A stretch of DNA of 64,000 nt from Bacillus xiapuensis (GTDB lineage Bacteria; Bacillota; Bacilli; Bacillales; Domibacillaceae), in the NCBI RefSeq assembly GCF_002797355.1, contig NZ_KZ454939.1, forward strand, positions 1,707,828 to 1,771,827. Reading direction: 5' to 3'. Position 1 is the first letter of the stretch. Every line of letters starts with the position of its first letter. Shown piece by piece: positions 18,536 to 29,095 of the stretch. The position numbers and the translations under genes were made by a program. Below the pieces are notes generated by a model. It had not been told where the DNA came from. It saw only the letters and a program-made list of their open reading frames with translations, and ran no database searches.

Positions 18536-19822
18536 TTATTGGATCAACCGCTCTAAATCGCAGAAAAATTCCGGATAAGAAACAGCAATGGCCTCAATGT
18601 TGTCTATGATCACCGGTTCTGAGGCGATCGCAGCTGCAACAGCCAGCATCATGCCGATGCGGTGATCTCCATAAGAGGATACACGCCCTCCAGTCAGCGG
18701 CGTTTTCCCGTGAATAATCATGCCGTCCTCGGTCGCTTCAATTTTGGCTCCCAATTTTTTCAGCTCGTTGACGACCGTATCGATCCGATTCGTTTCTTTT
18801 ACTTTTAACTCTTCCGCATCTTTAATGACCGTCTTTCCATCAGCCTGTGTAGCCAGCAAAGCAATAATCGGAATTTCATCGATTAACCGCGGGATTAAAT
18901 CTCCGCCGATTTCGATTCCCCGCAGCTTGGAACTGCGGATCCGCACTGTGCCCATTCCTTCACCAGCGGTTTCATGCGGCTTGACTATCACATCAGCTCC
19001 CATGGCCGTCAGCACCTCTATAATTCCCGTTCTCGTCGGATTCAGCCCGACATTCACCAGCTCCACTTCGCTATCCGCAGTAATGGCGCCGGCAACGAGA
19101 AAGAAAGCAGCGGAAGAAATATCTCCCGGCACATATACTTCTGTGCCCTTCAATGGTTGTCCGCCTGCAACTACAATTGTCCGTCCCTCTCGCTTCACCT
19201 CGCCTCCAAACTGCTGAATCATTTTCTCCGTATGATCCCGCGTCGGAACAGGCTCGGTAATGCGCGTTTCTCCCTCTGCCTGAAGTCCCGCAAACAGCAG
19301 AGCTGATTTGACTTGAGCGCTCGCCACCGGCAATTCATAGTGAATGCCTGCAAGCGGCGCACCTTGAACCGCGAGAGGTGTGAAGCGGCCATTCTCGCGA
19401 CCGGCAATACGCGCTCCCATTTGTGACAACGGAATGACTACGCGGTCCATCGGCCGTTTAGCAATGGATTCATCCCCCACTAAAACGGAATGGAACGGAC
19501 GCCCAGCTAAAATGCCCAGCAGCAATCTCGTGGTCGTTCCAGAGTTGCCGGCATCCAAAATCTCCTGCGGCTCAACCAGTCCGTCCCAGCCCTTGCCATG
19601 GACAATGATCTCATCCTGCGTTTCTTCTATTTCCACACCCAGCTTGCGAAAACAATCAATTGTGCTTAAGCAATCTTCTCCTTTTAAAAAATGGCGAATA
19701 GTCGTTTTGCCTGCCGCCAGTGCTCCGAACATGACCGACCGGTGTGAAATCGACTTATCTCCCGGCACTTCAATTGTTCCCTTTAAGGCGGGCTGTTTTA
19801 AATTTAATTCAATCTGCTTCAT
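18536..19822 (-). CDS. aroA: 3-phosphoshikimate 1-carboxyvinyltransferase (EPSP synthase), class II type
   Basis: AroA makes EPSP from shikimate-3-phosphate and phosphoenolpyruvate. The 428-residue protein has GDKSISHR near its start, [19 protein letters not shown] and NPTRT. The RDHTE, SAQVK and NPTR set is the signature reported for class II, naturally glyphosate-tolerant enzymes; tolerance itself is not shown. A TTG at 19840 is in frame, but the ATG at 19822 follows GGGGTG and leaves a 14-bp gap after tyrA. It is the last gene of the aromatic operon. Confidence 0.96.
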   Translation of the reverse strand: MKQIELNLKQPALKGTIEVPGDKSISHRSVMFGALAAGKTTIRHFLKGEDCLSTIDCFRKLGVEIEETQDEIIVHGKGWDGLVEPQEILDAGNSGTTTRLLLGILAGRPFHSVLVGDESIAKRPMDRVVIPLSQMGARIAGRENGRFTPLAVQGAPLAGIHYELPVASAQVKSALLFAGLQAEGETRITEPVPTRDHTEKMIQQFGGEVKREGRTIVVAGGQPLKGTEVYVPGDISSAAFFLVAGAITADSEVELVNVGLNPTRTGIIEVLTAMGADVIVKPHETAGEGMGTVRIRSSKLRGIEIGGDLIPRLIDEIPIIALLATQADGKTVIKDAEELKVKETNRIDTVVNELKKLGAKIEATEDGMIIHGKTPLTGGRVSSYGDHRIGMMLAVAAAIASEPVIIDNIEAIAVSYPEFFCDLERLIQ

Positions 19823-19836
19823 TGCGCACCCCACTC

Positions 19837-20940
19837 TCAAGCTAAAAACAAATCGTAGTTGGTTCTCTTTTCTAAACAGCTTTTGGCTCGTGAGCGATCC
19901 TTCTCACTTTGAAAGCTGATGACCAGCACGCCATACACATCCTCACGCGTCTCCATAATGCGGATATTGGTAATACTGATCCTCTCATTCGCCAAATAAG
20001 CCGTCACTTCTGAAATAATCCCTGGATAATCAGGCACATCTACATACAAATCGTAGAAGGCGGGAATCGCTCCCATTGATTTTGCCGGCAATTGATCTCG
20101 GAAAGCCTTTGCCCGATTAAAATAGTCATATAAACGGGGACCGCTTTCTTTTTCCAGAAGGTTGATTACCTGCTCCATCTCCTCTTTCCAATGCTGCAAT
20201 AGTTCAAGCAGCACCTCTTTATTATGCAAAGAAATATCTCTCCACATTTCCGGGTTGGAGGAGGCTATGCGCGTGATATCCCTAAAGCCGCCGGCTGCCA
20301 GCCGTGAGACCAATGAGTTCTGCTGATTATAGCGCTCCGCCTGATGAACAAGAGAAGCGGCAATCACATGGGGAAAGTGACTGATGACCCCGGTTAATTC
20401 ATCATGATCTTCTGCCGGCAATTCAATAATCTTGGCTTTCGTACCTTCCAGCCACTTTTTCAAAACGGCCAATGGTTTTTCATCCGCTGAAGCAGCAGGG
20501 GTCAGTAAGTAAAAGGCGTTTTCGAATAATAGTTCTTTTGCAGCGGCAACGCCGCTTTTATGCGACCCGGCCATCGGGTGCCCGCCAATAAACGATATGC
20601 CTTTCGCTGTTAACTGGCGGGCGCAATCCATAATCTTTTTTTTCGTGCTTCCTGTGTCCGTGATGACCACATCTTTTTTCAACTGCAAATGAGCCAGCTG
20701 TTCAATCATTGCTTCCGTTTGCACAACGGGAACAGCGAGTATAATTAAGTCCGCTTGCTCCGCTCCGTCTTTGAATGATTCCGCTCTTCTGTCAATGACA
20801 CCCAGCGCTTCAGCCAGGCGCAATTCTGAATCGCGAATATCATATCCAATCACTTCAGCTTGCGGATGGGACTTTTTAATATTTTTGGCCAAGGAACCGC
20901 CAATCAGCCCCAAACCGGCAATAAAAACCTTTCCTCTCAT
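19837..20940 (-). CDS. tyrA: Prephenate dehydrogenase with ACT domain
   Basis: TyrA oxidises prephenate to 4-hydroxyphenylpyruvate for tyrosine. The 367-residue protein has an N-terminal NAD fold ([10 protein letters not shown]), the conserved GGHPMAGS and TGVISHFPH segments, and a C-terminal ACT regulatory domain (about residues 292-365, [15 protein letters not shown]), which typically senses an aromatic amino acid. The GTG at 20952 is in frame, but GGGAG precedes the ATG at 20940 by 5 bp. It lies between hisC and aroA. Confidence 0.96.
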   Translation of the reverse strand: MRGKVFIAGLGLIGGSLAKNIKKSHPQAEVIGYDIRDSELRLAEALGVIDRRAESFKDGAEQADLIILAVPVVQTEAMIEQLAHLQLKKDVVITDTGSTKKKIMDCARQLTAKGISFIGGHPMAGSHKSGVAAAKELLFENAFYLLTPAASADEKPLAVLKKWLEGTKAKIIELPAEDHDELTGVISHFPHVIAASLVHQAERYNQQNSLVSRLAAGGFRDITRIASSNPEMWRDISLHNKEVLLELLQHWKEEMEQVINLLEKESGPRLYDYFNRAKAFRDQLPAKSMGAIPAFYDLYVDVPDYPGIISEVTAYLANERISITNIRIMETREDVYGVLVISFQSEKDRSRAKSCLEKRTNYDLFLA

Positions 20941-20955
20941 CTTGTCTCCCACCTG

Positions 20956-22053
20956 CTACTTAACAGCTCTGTCAGCTAGAAAGCTTTTCATCGCTGCCAT
21001 GATGCCGGTATTTTCTTCTGCAGATCCGACAGTTACCCTCACAAACGTCGGAAAACCAAGCGCTTTTCCTGAGCGGACAATAAATCCTTTTCCCATTAAG
21101 TATTCAAATACTTCATCGGCATCGCACTGAAAATCAATTAATATAAAATTCCCCTGTGAAGGATAGTAGAACAAGCCTTCCTCTTGGCAAAAACGGTAGT
21201 ATTGCTCCAGCCCTTTTCGATTTTCTTTACGGCATACGCTAATGAATTCTTGATCAGCCAGCGCGGCGGCAGCGGCTCCTTGCGCCAATTTATTGACGTT
21301 AAACGGTTCGCGGACCGGCTCCAGCAATTGAATAACCGCATCGGATGCAAAGCCGTAGCCTACCCGAAAGTTAGCCAGCCCATAAGCCTTTGAAAATGTT
21401 CTTGTGACTAATACATTCGGATAGGTTTGAATGATCTCAAGAGCGTCATAATAATCGTCTGCCACGACATATTCGTAATACGCTTCATCCAATACGACTA
21501 ACACGTCCTTCGGCACCTGATCCAGAAAACGGACAACTTGCGCCTTTGTTAAATGAACACCGGTAGGATTGTTAATGCTGCAGAGCCAGACAACGGCCGT
21601 TTGCTCATCGATCGCCGCCAGCATAGCATTCAAATCATGCGCTCCGTCAACCAGCGGAACCTCCCTTACTTCCGCCCCATCTACGATTGCATTGTGGCGA
21701 TATTGCGAAAACGTCGGGTAAGCCATCACTGTATTTTTGCCCGGCTCAAGCAAAGCCCGCGAAACGATTTGCAGAATTTCATCTGATCCATTGCCAAAGA
21801 TCAGCTGCTGTTCCTGTATGCCAAGCTTTTTGCTTAATGCGGAGCGCAATCCAGTTATATACCCGTCCGGATAAATGGCAAAGGATTCCGCATAGGATTG
21901 AATGTATTCTTTCACTTTTGGAGATGAGCCAAAAGGATTTTCATTGGAAGCCAGCTTAACGACGCGGTCCAGGCCGTATTGCTTTCTCACCTGCTCAATG
22001 GAACGGCCGGGCTGGTAGGCTTTTAAATTGATAATTTGATTTTTCCATTTCAT
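20956..22053 (-). CDS. hisC: Histidinol-phosphate aminotransferase
   Basis: The 365-residue PLP enzyme of fold type I has NPFGSSP near the start and the Schiff-base lysine in TFSKAYGLANFRVGY. In Bacillus this enzyme also handles aromatic transamination for Tyr and Phe, which explains its place in an aromatic operon. TGGAGG precedes its ATG. It directly follows aroH, only 27 bp away, where B. subtilis has the trpEDCFBA genes. Confidence 0.96.
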   Translation of the reverse strand: MKWKNQIINLKAYQPGRSIEQVRKQYGLDRVVKLASNENPFGSSPKVKEYIQSYAESFAIYPDGYITGLRSALSKKLGIQEQQLIFGNGSDEILQIVSRALLEPGKNTVMAYPTFSQYRHNAIVDGAEVREVPLVDGAHDLNAMLAAIDEQTAVVWLCSINNPTGVHLTKAQVVRFLDQVPKDVLVVLDEAYYEYVVADDYYDALEIIQTYPNVLVTRTFSKAYGLANFRVGYGFASDAVIQLLEPVREPFNVNKLAQGAAAAALADQEFISVCRKENRKGLEQYYRFCQEEGLFYYPSQGNFILIDFQCDADEVFEYLMGKGFIVRSGKALGFPTFVRVTVGSAEENTGIMAAMKSFLADRAVK

Positions 22054-22080
22054 GTTTTTTCCTCCATTGCTTATCTATTT

Positions 22081-22461
22081 TCAACGGACTGAATGGTCTT
22101 GCTTATGCAGATCAGGGCGAAGGCAAACCGCCTTTTCGAGATAGATATGCTGAATGTCTGTTTGCAGTGCTTCCGTATTTACATGCAACATCACTCGAAT
22201 GCACTTTTGTAAACTGCCGGGTACCGGCACCTCATTCATACACATTACCGGCACATAATCCCAGCCATCGAACCGCCTTAGCGCCTTCGCCGGAAAAGCC
22301 GCATTCAGATCATCTGTTACGGATATGAACACGGAGCAAACATTTTCAGGTGCAACTTGATTTAACCGGATCATTTCACGCAATAGCTTTTCTGCTGCCA
22401 GGACAATCGCGTCTTCTTCATTTCTTTCCACAGTAATGGCTCCCCGAATTCCTCTCACCAT
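22081..22461 (-). CDS. aroH: Chorismate mutase, AroH type
   Basis: AroH rearranges chorismate to prephenate. The 126-residue protein starts MVRGIRGAITVE and has the active-site segments PAKALRR, CMNEVPVPGSL, and CIRVML with the key Arg, then YLEKAVCLRPDL. This is the monofunctional AroH fold, not the AroQ type. Its start overlaps the aroB end by 7 bp. Confidence 0.96.
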   Translation of the reverse strand: MVRGIRGAITVERNEEDAIVLAAEKLLREMIRLNQVAPENVCSVFISVTDDLNAAFPAKALRRFDGWDYVPVMCMNEVPVPGSLQKCIRVMLHVNTEALQTDIQHIYLEKAVCLRPDLHKQDHSVR

Positions 22462-23549
22462 TTCGCTGCCTCCCTCCTGACGAATTGGTCCACTTCCTGC
22501 AATTCGCTTTTATTCATTTCACAGATTACGGGCTGGCCAACCGCCTGCAGCAAAACAAAGCGGATCGTGCGGCCGATCGTTTTTTTATCGCGTTTCATCA
22601 GCTCATAGAGCTCTTCAAACGAATGGCCATTATTGAGATCTAAGCGATAACCAAGCCCGGTTATCCAGCGGCAAAACCTCTCCAGATCAAAGTCCAGATG
22701 CTGCTTCATGCGGCTGGCTGCCAAAGCAAAAAACATCCCGGCAGCAACAGCCTCGCCATGCGTGACATGGCCGTAGCCTATCTTGGCTTCAAGAGCATGG
22801 CCGTATGTATGGCCAAAATTCAAAAACGCGCGCACTCCCTGCTCCCTCTCATCCTCTTTGACCACCTTGCCTTTGATTTCAATCCCCTTTTCCAGACAAT
22901 ATGCTAAAAACCCCTTGTTCATTTGCTTAAAATCGGTTATTTTTTCCATCAGTTCCCGCAAGAATGATGGGTCGGCGATCAGCGCATGTTTAATGACTTC
23001 AGCGAACCCTGAGCGGACTTCCTGTTCAGGCAAAGTCTCTAAAAAACGTGTATCATATACGACAGCTTCGGGCTGATGGAAGTGACCGATCATATTCTTG
23101 CCTAGCGGATGATTAATGGCGACTTTTCCGCCCACCGCGCTGTCATGCGCCAAAATAGTCGTTGGAATTTGCACGAAACGAATCCCTCTCATAAAGCTGG
23201 CTGCGACATAGCCGGCCAAATCTCCCGCTGCTCCCCCGCCAAAAGCAAGAATGCAGGATTTTCGGTCAAGTCCCTTTTCAAGGGCGTAAGTTAAGCATTG
23301 TTTGTAGCAGTCAAAGGTTTTGGCCGATTCTCCTTGAGGGACAGACAGCCATTCAAAAGGAACCGTTGCCGGCAAAGCTCGTTTTAAAGCCTTTCCGTGC
23401 AAGTGAGCCACATGCTCATCGGCTATGACGAATAGCTTTGTTGTCTCTTTTAAAGGGCCATCAAATAATCCTTTCAATTCCTGCAGCGCTTTAGCACCGA
23501 CATAGACCGGATAAGATGTATTCGAAGTATGAATCATCAGCTTGCGCAT
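22455..23549 (-). CDS. aroB: 3-dehydroquinate synthase
   Basis: AroB converts DAHP to 3-dehydroquinate, the second shikimate step. The 364-residue NAD- and zinc-dependent enzyme shows GGGAAGDLAGYVAASFMRG, KNMIGHFHQP, and the metal-binding EVIKHA, FGHTYGHALE and GHVTHGEAVAAGM segments. It lies between aroC and aroH with close or overlapping junctions. Confidence 0.97.
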   Translation of the reverse strand: MRKLMIHTSNTSYPVYVGAKALQELKGLFDGPLKETTKLFVIADEHVAHLHGKALKRALPATVPFEWLSVPQGESAKTFDCYKQCLTYALEKGLDRKSCILAFGGGAAGDLAGYVAASFMRGIRFVQIPTTILAHDSAVGGKVAINHPLGKNMIGHFHQPEAVVYDTRFLETLPEQEVRSGFAEVIKHALIADPSFLRELMEKITDFKQMNKGFLAYCLEKGIEIKGKVVKEDEREQGVRAFLNFGHTYGHALEAKIGYGHVTHGEAVAAGMFFALAASRMKQHLDFDLERFCRWITGLGYRLDLNNGHSFEELYELMKRDKKTIGRTIRFVLLQAVGQPVICEMNKSELQEVDQFVRREAAKW

Positions 23550-23551
23550 GA

Positions 23552-24724
23552 TTAAAACTCCTTTGCATATTGCTTGAATTCTTTAACCGATGCAACGAGA
23601 GCATCCATCCGGTCGCTATAAAACTGGCTGACGATCGCGGAGGCCAGCTCCCAAGCAACTGCGGCTTCCGCTACGACAGCGGCGGCCGGCACGGCACAGC
23701 TGTCCGAGCGTTCGATGCTAGCTGTAAATGTTTCTTTCGTATCAACATCCACACTCTCCAGCGGCTTATACAGAGTCGGTATCGGCTTCATCACCCCGCG
23801 GACCACAATCGGCATCCCGTTCGTCATGCCTCCTTCGAAGCCGCCGAGTCGATTCGTTTTGCGGTAATATCCCTTTTCTTTTTCCCAAGCGATCTCATCG
23901 TGCACTTCACTGCCGAATTTTTCGGCTGCTTCGAATCCAATCCCAAATTCCACACCTTTGAAAGCATTTATGCTTACGATAGCGGCAGCAATTTTGGCAT
24001 CCAGCTTTTTATCATAGTGAACGTAGCTGCCAATCCCCGCCGGCATCCCTTCCACGATCACTTCGACTATGCCGCCAATGGAATCACCATTTGCTTTTGC
24101 GTCATCAATCGCCTTCATCATTTTGGTCTCCGCTTCCTTGTCCAGGCAGCGGACGGGAGAATTTTCACTGCGTTCCTGCAGTTCGGTAATGGTGTCGAAA
24201 GACCCTTTCTCTGACCGAATTCCTCCTATTTCCACTACATGCGAAGCAACGTGGATATCTAAAAGACGAAGCAATTTTTTTGCTACGGCTCCAGCCGCAA
24301 CCCGAACGGTTGTTTCACGGGCAGATGAGCGCTCCAGCACATTTCGCATGTCCCGGTGACCGTATTTAATACCGCCGTTTAAATCGGCGTGGCCGGGGCG
24401 CGGGCGAGTAATCTGCCGCTTCACTTCTTCCGCTTCGCCACCCGCGAGCGGTTCGATGCCCATTATTTTCGTCCAATGCTTCCAATCTTTATTTTCAACT
24501 GTTAAAGATACCGGAGAACCTAATGTATACCCGTGGCGGACTCCACTTTTGATTTGCACTTGATCCTTTTCAATTTGCATACGCCGGCCGCGGCCATATC
24601 CTTTTTGGCGCCGGCTCAGCTCGGCGTTTATATCCTCTGCCACAAGCGGCATTCCCGCAGGCAGCCCTTCAATAATCGCGGTTAATTGCGGTCCATGTGA
24701 TTCTCCTGCCGTTAAATATCTCAT
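23552..24724 (-). CDS. aroC: Chorismate synthase
   Basis: Chorismate synthase (named aroF in B. subtilis) makes chorismate from EPSP using reduced FMN. The 390-residue protein has GESHGPQLT near its start, then [29 protein letters not shown] and [14 protein letters not shown] lies 6 bases upstream at 24730, but AAGGGAG is better placed for the ATG at 24724. It is the first gene of aroC-aroB-aroH-hisC-tyrA-aroA. Confidence 0.97.
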   Translation of the reverse strand: MRYLTAGESHGPQLTAIIEGLPAGMPLVAEDINAELSRRQKGYGRGRRMQIEKDQVQIKSGVRHGYTLGSPVSLTVENKDWKHWTKIMGIEPLAGGEAEEVKRQITRPRPGHADLNGGIKYGHRDMRNVLERSSARETTVRVAAGAVAKKLLRLLDIHVASHVVEIGGIRSEKGSFDTITELQERSENSPVRCLDKEAETKMMKAIDDAKANGDSIGGIVEVIVEGMPAGIGSYVHYDKKLDAKIAAAIVSINAFKGVEFGIGFEAAEKFGSEVHDEIAWEKEKGYYRKTNRLGGFEGGMTNGMPIVVRGVMKPIPTLYKPLESVDVDTKETFTASIERSDSCAVPAAAVVAEAAVAWELASAIVSQFYSDRMDALVASVKEFKQYAKEF

Positions 24725-24883
24725 TCTCACTTTCTCCCTTCAACTCGTTAAAGCGGTTATGTAACATAATAACACATTTTTATGTACTTGGCACATGCAT
24801 TTTACTTTTTGTGAATTTTACCACAATTTCAAGAGCAAGTGTCGAAATTCATGGAAATTTCCCAAAACTGCGGAGTATATAAA

Positions 24884-24914
24884 AGGAAGGTCATCAGCTG
24901 CTGTGACCTCCCTC
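24884..24914 (-). terminator. Probable terminator of cheR
   Basis: An imperfect stem (GAGGTCA with TGACCTTC) lies 10 bp after the cheR stop, followed on the minus strand by TTTTATA. Confidence 0.5.
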
Positions 24915-24924
24915 TCCCCTTCAC

Positions 24925-25716
24925 TTATAATACGCTGGCTTTTTTGACGGCTTTGCGGTAAAAAAAAGTGTCCTCTATTTCAAATCCGTATTCGCCGGGA
25001 TTGAAAATCTGTTCCGTGCTCCCCACGAAGAAGACGCCTCCCGGTTTAAGCGCGCTGTTAAACTTATGATACAGCTGATCTTTCGCTTCCTCTGTGAAAT
25101 AAATCATCACATTCCGGCAAATAATCAAATCAAAATTCGTGTCAAAAGAATCCGACAATAAGTTTTGTTTTTTAAAGGTTACCGTTCTTTTAATTTCTTC
25201 GGTGACTTTAAAGTAATCTCCTTCCCTTGAGAAAAACTTACTTTTCATCTCGTCCGGTACCTCGGCAAGGGAACGCTCGGAGTATACCCCTCTTTTGGCT
25301 TTGTAGATCGCATTTCCGTCAATATCCGTCGCCATGATCGAAATTTGAGACAGCGGTAAAAAATGGGAGAGCACCATCGCGATGGTATAAGGCTCCTCTC
25401 CCGTCGAGCAAGCGGCGCTCCATATTTTAAGCCGCTTGTTTTCCTTCAATAAGCGCGGAAAGATCTTCTTCTCCAGCACTTCCCACCGCTTTCGGTTGCG
25501 GTAGAATTCTGATACATTAATCGTCAGCCGGTCTAAAAACTCGTTCATTAAGTTGGTATCTTTATTAATTCCGTCGTAAAACTCACTAAACGATTGGAAC
25601 CCGCGCTTTTCGTATAACGATTTTAACCGTCTCTTCATTTGGGCTTCTTTATACTGACTGAGATCAATCCCCGTTTTCTTCTTAATTCGCCCAACAAAAT
25701 CTGCGTAGCCGCTCAT
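24925..25716 (-). CDS. cheR: Chemotaxis protein methyltransferase CheR
   Basis: CheR methylates glutamates of chemoreceptors using S-adenosylmethionine. The 263-residue protein has the N-terminal helical domain with RLTINVSEFYRN (about residues 62-74) and a SAM-binding domain with WSAACSTGEEPYTIAM and IICRNVMIYF. This indicates a chemotactic, probably motile, cell. In B. subtilis cheR also lies just before aroF and after ndk. Confidence 0.96.
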   Translation of the reverse strand: MSGYADFVGRIKKKTGIDLSQYKEAQMKRRLKSLYEKRGFQSFSEFYDGINKDTNLMNEFLDRLTINVSEFYRNRKRWEVLEKKIFPRLLKENKRLKIWSAACSTGEEPYTIAMVLSHFLPLSQISIMATDIDGNAIYKAKRGVYSERSLAEVPDEMKSKFFSREGDYFKVTEEIKRTVTFKKQNLLSDSFDTNFDLIICRNVMIYFTEEAKDQLYHKFNSALKPGGVFFVGSTEQIFNPGEYGFEIEDTFFYRKAVKKASVL

Positions 25717-25827
25717 TCACTCCACCCTCTCACATCTCATGCTTTCATTAATGAATGATCTATTGTAGTTCTTTAGACATATTATAGCGAAAGAATGAAA
25801 AGAAAAATAGGACAATTTTGTCAAAAT

Positions 25828-25860
25828 AAAAAAAATACCGCTGCTAGTCAGGCAGCGGCT
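25828..25860 (-). terminator. Intrinsic terminator of ndk
   Basis: A 7-bp GC stem (CCGCTGC with GCAGCGG) is followed on the minus strand by eight Ts. It starts 9 bp after the ndk stop. Confidence 0.88.
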
Positions 25861-25868
25861 GATCTTTA

Positions 25869-26315
25869 TTAATAAATCCAGTTGTTCACTTGCTTGCTGT
25901 AAGATACTAATTCTTCTTGCTTGAAGAAGATAGCAATTTCTCTTTCAGCGCTTTCCGGAGAATCAGAACCGTGGATGATATTTTTGCCGACTGTAACGCC
26001 GAAGTCCCCGCGAATGGTCCCAGGTGCCGCATCTTTAGGATTCGTTGCACCCATCATTTGGCGGGCGGTCGCGATGACATTTTCCCCTTCCCATACCATA
26101 GCAAACACAGGGCTTGAGGTAATAAAGTCCACCAGTTCCCCAAAGAACGGACGCTCTTTATGTTCCGCGTAATGCTTCTCAGCAGTTTCCTTAGAAACGT
26201 TCATTAGCTTCGCGCCGACCAATTGGAAGCCTTTTTTCTCGAAACGGGCTACGATGTCCCCAATCAGTCCTCTTTGCACGCCATCTGGCTTAACCATTAA
26301 ATAAGTTCTTTCCAT
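25869..26315 (-). CDS. ndk: Nucleoside diphosphate kinase
   Basis: Ndk balances nucleoside triphosphates through a phosphohistidine. The 148-residue protein has the usual start [16 protein letters not shown] and the active-site His in [16 protein letters not shown] (near residue 115). The frame extends to 26366, but GTAGGAGTG precedes the ATG at 26315 and fixes the normal length. Confidence 0.98.
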   Translation of the reverse strand: MERTYLMVKPDGVQRGLIGDIVARFEKKGFQLVGAKLMNVSKETAEKHYAEHKERPFFGELVDFITSSPVFAMVWEGENVIATARQMMGATNPKDAAPGTIRGDFGVTVGKNIIHGSDSPESAEREIAIFFKQEELVSYSKQVNNWIY

Positions 26316-26346
26316 ATAATTCACTCCTACATTATGTACATTTTTT

Positions 26347-26372
26347 AAAAAATAACAACCCTTCAAAAGGGT
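26347..26372 (-). terminator. Weak terminator between hepT and ndk
   Basis: A 6-bp stem (ACCCTT with AAGGGT) and 3-nt loop is followed by a broken T run on the minus strand. It overlaps the candidate ndk promoter. Confidence 0.4.
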
Positions 26373-26396
26373 ATCATTGTTTTTCTAGCTTGACAA
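26368..26396 (-). promoter_or_regulatory. Candidate ndk promoter
   Basis: TTGTCA (26391-26396) and TACCCT (26368-26373) are 17 bp apart, 53 bp before the ndk start. The -10 is poor. Confidence 0.35.
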
Positions 26397-26413
26397 CTTT
26401 ATCAGAGAAAAAT

Positions 26414-27376
26414 CTAATATTTCCGTTTGCCAATAAATTCAGCAATATCACGCAATGATTTTTTGCTGCGGCTGGCGGGCAGGTCTTTCAGGATGGTCAG
26501 CGCCCGGTTTAAATACCGCTGACTTAACGCATGAGCTTGGGCGATCGCATCGCTCTTTTTTAGCAGCTTGATGATTTCACTCATTTCTTCCTTAGTCGTC
26601 TGTTCATTTACTCGAGTAATCCGCTGCTTTAATTCGTCTTCTTGCAATGCATAAAGCACGGGAAGTGTAATGTTTCCTTGCAGCAGATCGCTTCCTGCCG
26701 GCTTGCCAAGCTCTTTTTCAGTCGCTGTGAAGTCGAGAATATCATCGGTGATTTGAAACGCCATGCCGACATTATAGCCAAATTGATAGAGCTTTTGATG
26801 AACAGCTTCCGGAACGCCGGCGGAAATAGCCCCTATTTGGCAGCTGGCCGCGATTAATATCGCCGTTTTCCTCTTAATTCTCCGCAAGTAATCACGCAAA
26901 TTTTGCTCATAATGATACTTGTCTTTAATTTGTACAATCTCTCCTATACATACCTCGACCATCGTCTTAGATAAAATGCGGTGAGCTTCAATATTGTCGA
27001 TGCATGTCATATATTCCAGCGACCGCGCAAACATATAATCGCCTGTATACATCGCTACCCTGTTGTCCCATTCTGATTTAACCGTCGGTCTCCCTCTTCT
27101 TAGTTCGGCATTGTCAATGACATCGTCATGAACAAGCGAAGCCATATGGATCAATTCTAAAGCTACGGCTGCATTTTTGATTCGCTCAATATTATAATCG
27201 CCAAATTTAGCTGCAAGCAAAACAAAAACCGGGCGAATGCGTTTTCCGCCCGCTTGCAGCAAATGTAAAGAGGCATCTCGCAAGGAAGGAGACGAGGAAA
27301 AAACCGCCTTCTCCAGCTCTTTTTCAATTAAATCAATGTCCGCCTTTAAAAACGAATATAGCATTTTTAACTTCAT
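26414..27376 (-). CDS. hepT: Heptaprenyl diphosphate synthase component II
   Basis: HepT is the catalytic subunit that makes the C35 side chain of menaquinone-7. The 320-residue polyprenyl synthase has both Asp-rich motifs, HDDVID (near residue 83) with RRGRPT after it, and DDILD (near residue 211), plus the GGKRIRP segment. It needs the HepS partner encoded two genes upstream. It ends the hepS-menG-hepT operon (gerC genes in older naming). Confidence 0.97.
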   Translation of the reverse strand: MKLKMLYSFLKADIDLIEKELEKAVFSSSPSLRDASLHLLQAGGKRIRPVFVLLAAKFGDYNIERIKNAAVALELIHMASLVHDDVIDNAELRRGRPTVKSEWDNRVAMYTGDYMFARSLEYMTCIDNIEAHRILSKTMVEVCIGEIVQIKDKYHYEQNLRDYLRRIKRKTAILIAASCQIGAISAGVPEAVHQKLYQFGYNVGMAFQITDDILDFTATEKELGKPAGSDLLQGNITLPVLYALQEDELKQRITRVNEQTTKEEMSEIIKLLKKSDAIAQAHALSQRYLNRALTILKDLPASRSKKSLRDIAEFIGKRKY

Positions 27377-27393
27377 GTTTTCACCCAGCTTAT

Positions 27394-28101
27394 TTACTTT
27401 TGTTTAAAACCGAAATGGGTTGCTGCCACACCGCCCGTATGCGATTGAAAAGTGACATCGGCAAATCCTGCTTTTCCAAACATATCGGCCAGTTCCTTCA
27501 TCCCCGGAAATTCCCTCGCGGATTCTTGAAGCCAGGAATATTCTTTATAGCTCTTAGCAAAGACCTTTCCGAATAATGGCATCATATACCGGAAATACAT
27601 AAAATACATTTCCCGGAAACCGGGCATCGTCGGCTGTGATGTTTCCAGGCACACCGCCATTCCTCCCGGCTTAAGGACACGGTGCATCTCCTTTAATACC
27701 TGCATATAATCAGGGACATTCCGCAATCCAAAACCAATCGTAACGTAATCAAATGTATTGTCTTCAAAAGGAAGTTCCATGGCATTCCCTTGAATCATAT
27801 CCACATAGGAGAGCCCGGCTTTTTTGACTTTGTCTATTCCCACATTCAGCATGTTTTGGCTGAAATCCAATCCGATAACTTTTCCCTTTGGACCGACTGC
27901 TTTTGCAAGGGCAAGGGTCCAATCCCCCGTTCCGCAGCAAACATCCAGCACCTTTGCTCCTTCGGAAACGGCCATGATCTCCATTGTTGTTTTTCTCCAG
28001 CGCTTATGCTGCTGAAAGCTGATGACGGAATTCATGCGGTCATATTTCGCGGAGATGTTCTCGAAGACAGCATGAACTCTTTCTTCTTTTGATTGTGGCA
28101 T
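27394..28101 (-). CDS. menG: Demethylmenaquinone methyltransferase
   Basis: MenG performs the last, SAM-dependent methylation of menaquinone. The 235-residue protein has the UbiE/MenG motifs DVCCGTGDW (SAM site), [10 protein letters not shown] and [10 protein letters not shown], and ends with THFGFKQK. It lies between hepS and hepT, with 4- and 17-bp gaps. Confidence 0.97.
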   Translation of the reverse strand: MPQSKEERVHAVFENISAKYDRMNSVISFQQHKRWRKTTMEIMAVSEGAKVLDVCCGTGDWTLALAKAVGPKGKVIGLDFSQNMLNVGIDKVKKAGLSYVDMIQGNAMELPFEDNTFDYVTIGFGLRNVPDYMQVLKEMHRVLKPGGMAVCLETSQPTMPGFREMYFMYFRYMMPLFGKVFAKSYKEYSWLQESAREFPGMKELADMFGKAGFADVTFQSHTGGVAATHFGFKQK

Positions 28102-28105
28102 TCTC

Positions 28106-28906
28106 TTACCCTTCTTCCGCTAGTGTTTTAATATTCAAAAGCTCGCCTGATAGCATCTCATGCATCCGCGTAATCTGTTCGTTTCCCTGCTCTCTCTTTA
28201 CGGCAGAATTCGCCGTCTGCCCGGCTTGGGCTATGTATTCATCCAAAGTACGAACCAGGGATTGCTCCTGATCCCGATTCAGTTGCCCTTTCACATGAGA
28301 GAACAATAAATTTCGTATGGAATCGGCGATCATCGCTGTTTCTCCTAATCGAACGAGCCGCTTTTCTCTGAGCAATCTTTTCACAAACAGGAAGTGGGAG
28401 GCCGTCTCAAAAAGGGACTGGAAGCCAAAAAAGGAGTAGAATCTTTCCACAATATCACTTTCAATTTTGTAGACGCTGTCCATGAGATCGTCTACTGAAA
28501 GATGCTCTTTCTGGTACAAAACGACCTTATTTTCGTTAATGCTTTTTACAGCATCAGCGAGTAAGCGGATCATGCGGATGTCCTTCAAATCTGCGAGAAT
28601 CTGATAATATAAACCGCTGAAGTAATCCCCGGCCAAAACGGTCAGCTGCTGTTTTTTCACTATATTTTCTGAAGAAGCTGTCACTTTGTCGTGGGTATCA
28701 AGGGCGATCTGAATTAACATGGCTGTTGTAATGTATTTTCTTATTTCCTCAGCAGCCAGCTGTTCTAAACGAAATGGAGACATCAGTAACTTCAGACGAG
28801 TGTCGTCCACTTCCGGCTTATCAATAAACTTTCGCAAATACGAATGCGAAAGCTTTTGCTGTATTTCTTGTTTAATTGCTGTATGTTGCTTAAGCCATTC
28901 ATTCAT
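28106..28906 (-). CDS. hepS: Heptaprenyl diphosphate synthase component I
   Basis: HepS is the small non-catalytic subunit of the C35 prenyl synthase. The 266-residue helical protein lacks Asp-rich motifs, as expected, and is placed first in hepS-menG-hepT. Segments such as [11 protein letters not shown] and [15 protein letters not shown] fit the family. An AAGGGG site lies before its ATG. Identification rests on both sequence type and fixed context. Confidence 0.93.
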   Translation of the reverse strand: MNEWLKQHTAIKQEIQQKLSHSYLRKFIDKPEVDDTRLKLLMSPFRLEQLAAEEIRKYITTAMLIQIALDTHDKVTASSENIVKKQQLTVLAGDYFSGLYYQILADLKDIRMIRLLADAVKSINENKVVLYQKEHLSVDDLMDSVYKIESDIVERFYSFFGFQSLFETASHFLFVKRLLREKRLVRLGETAMIADSIRNLLFSHVKGQLNRDQEQSLVRTLDEYIAQAGQTANSAVKREQGNEQITRMHEMLSGELLNIKTLAEEG

Positions 28907-29055
28907 CGTCCATACCCCTTAATCCCTTTTTCTTTTTATTGCTTACATCATGTATGTATTATTTTAATTAGTTACTATCATTATAAAACAAACAACATTA
29001 TATCATATTTAGTCGATAAATACGAATAAATGCAGGAAATCGCCTGAACAATAAA

Positions 29056-29090
29056 TAAGCTGCTTTTCTGTAAGAAAAACAGCATGTTGA
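29056..29090 (-). terminator. Probable terminator of folE-mtrB
   Basis: A 10-bp stem (GCTGTTTTTC with GAAAAGCAGC) lies 8 bp after mtrB; the T tail on the minus strand is broken (TTATTTATT). Confidence 0.5.
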
Positions 29091-29095
29091 CTTCA

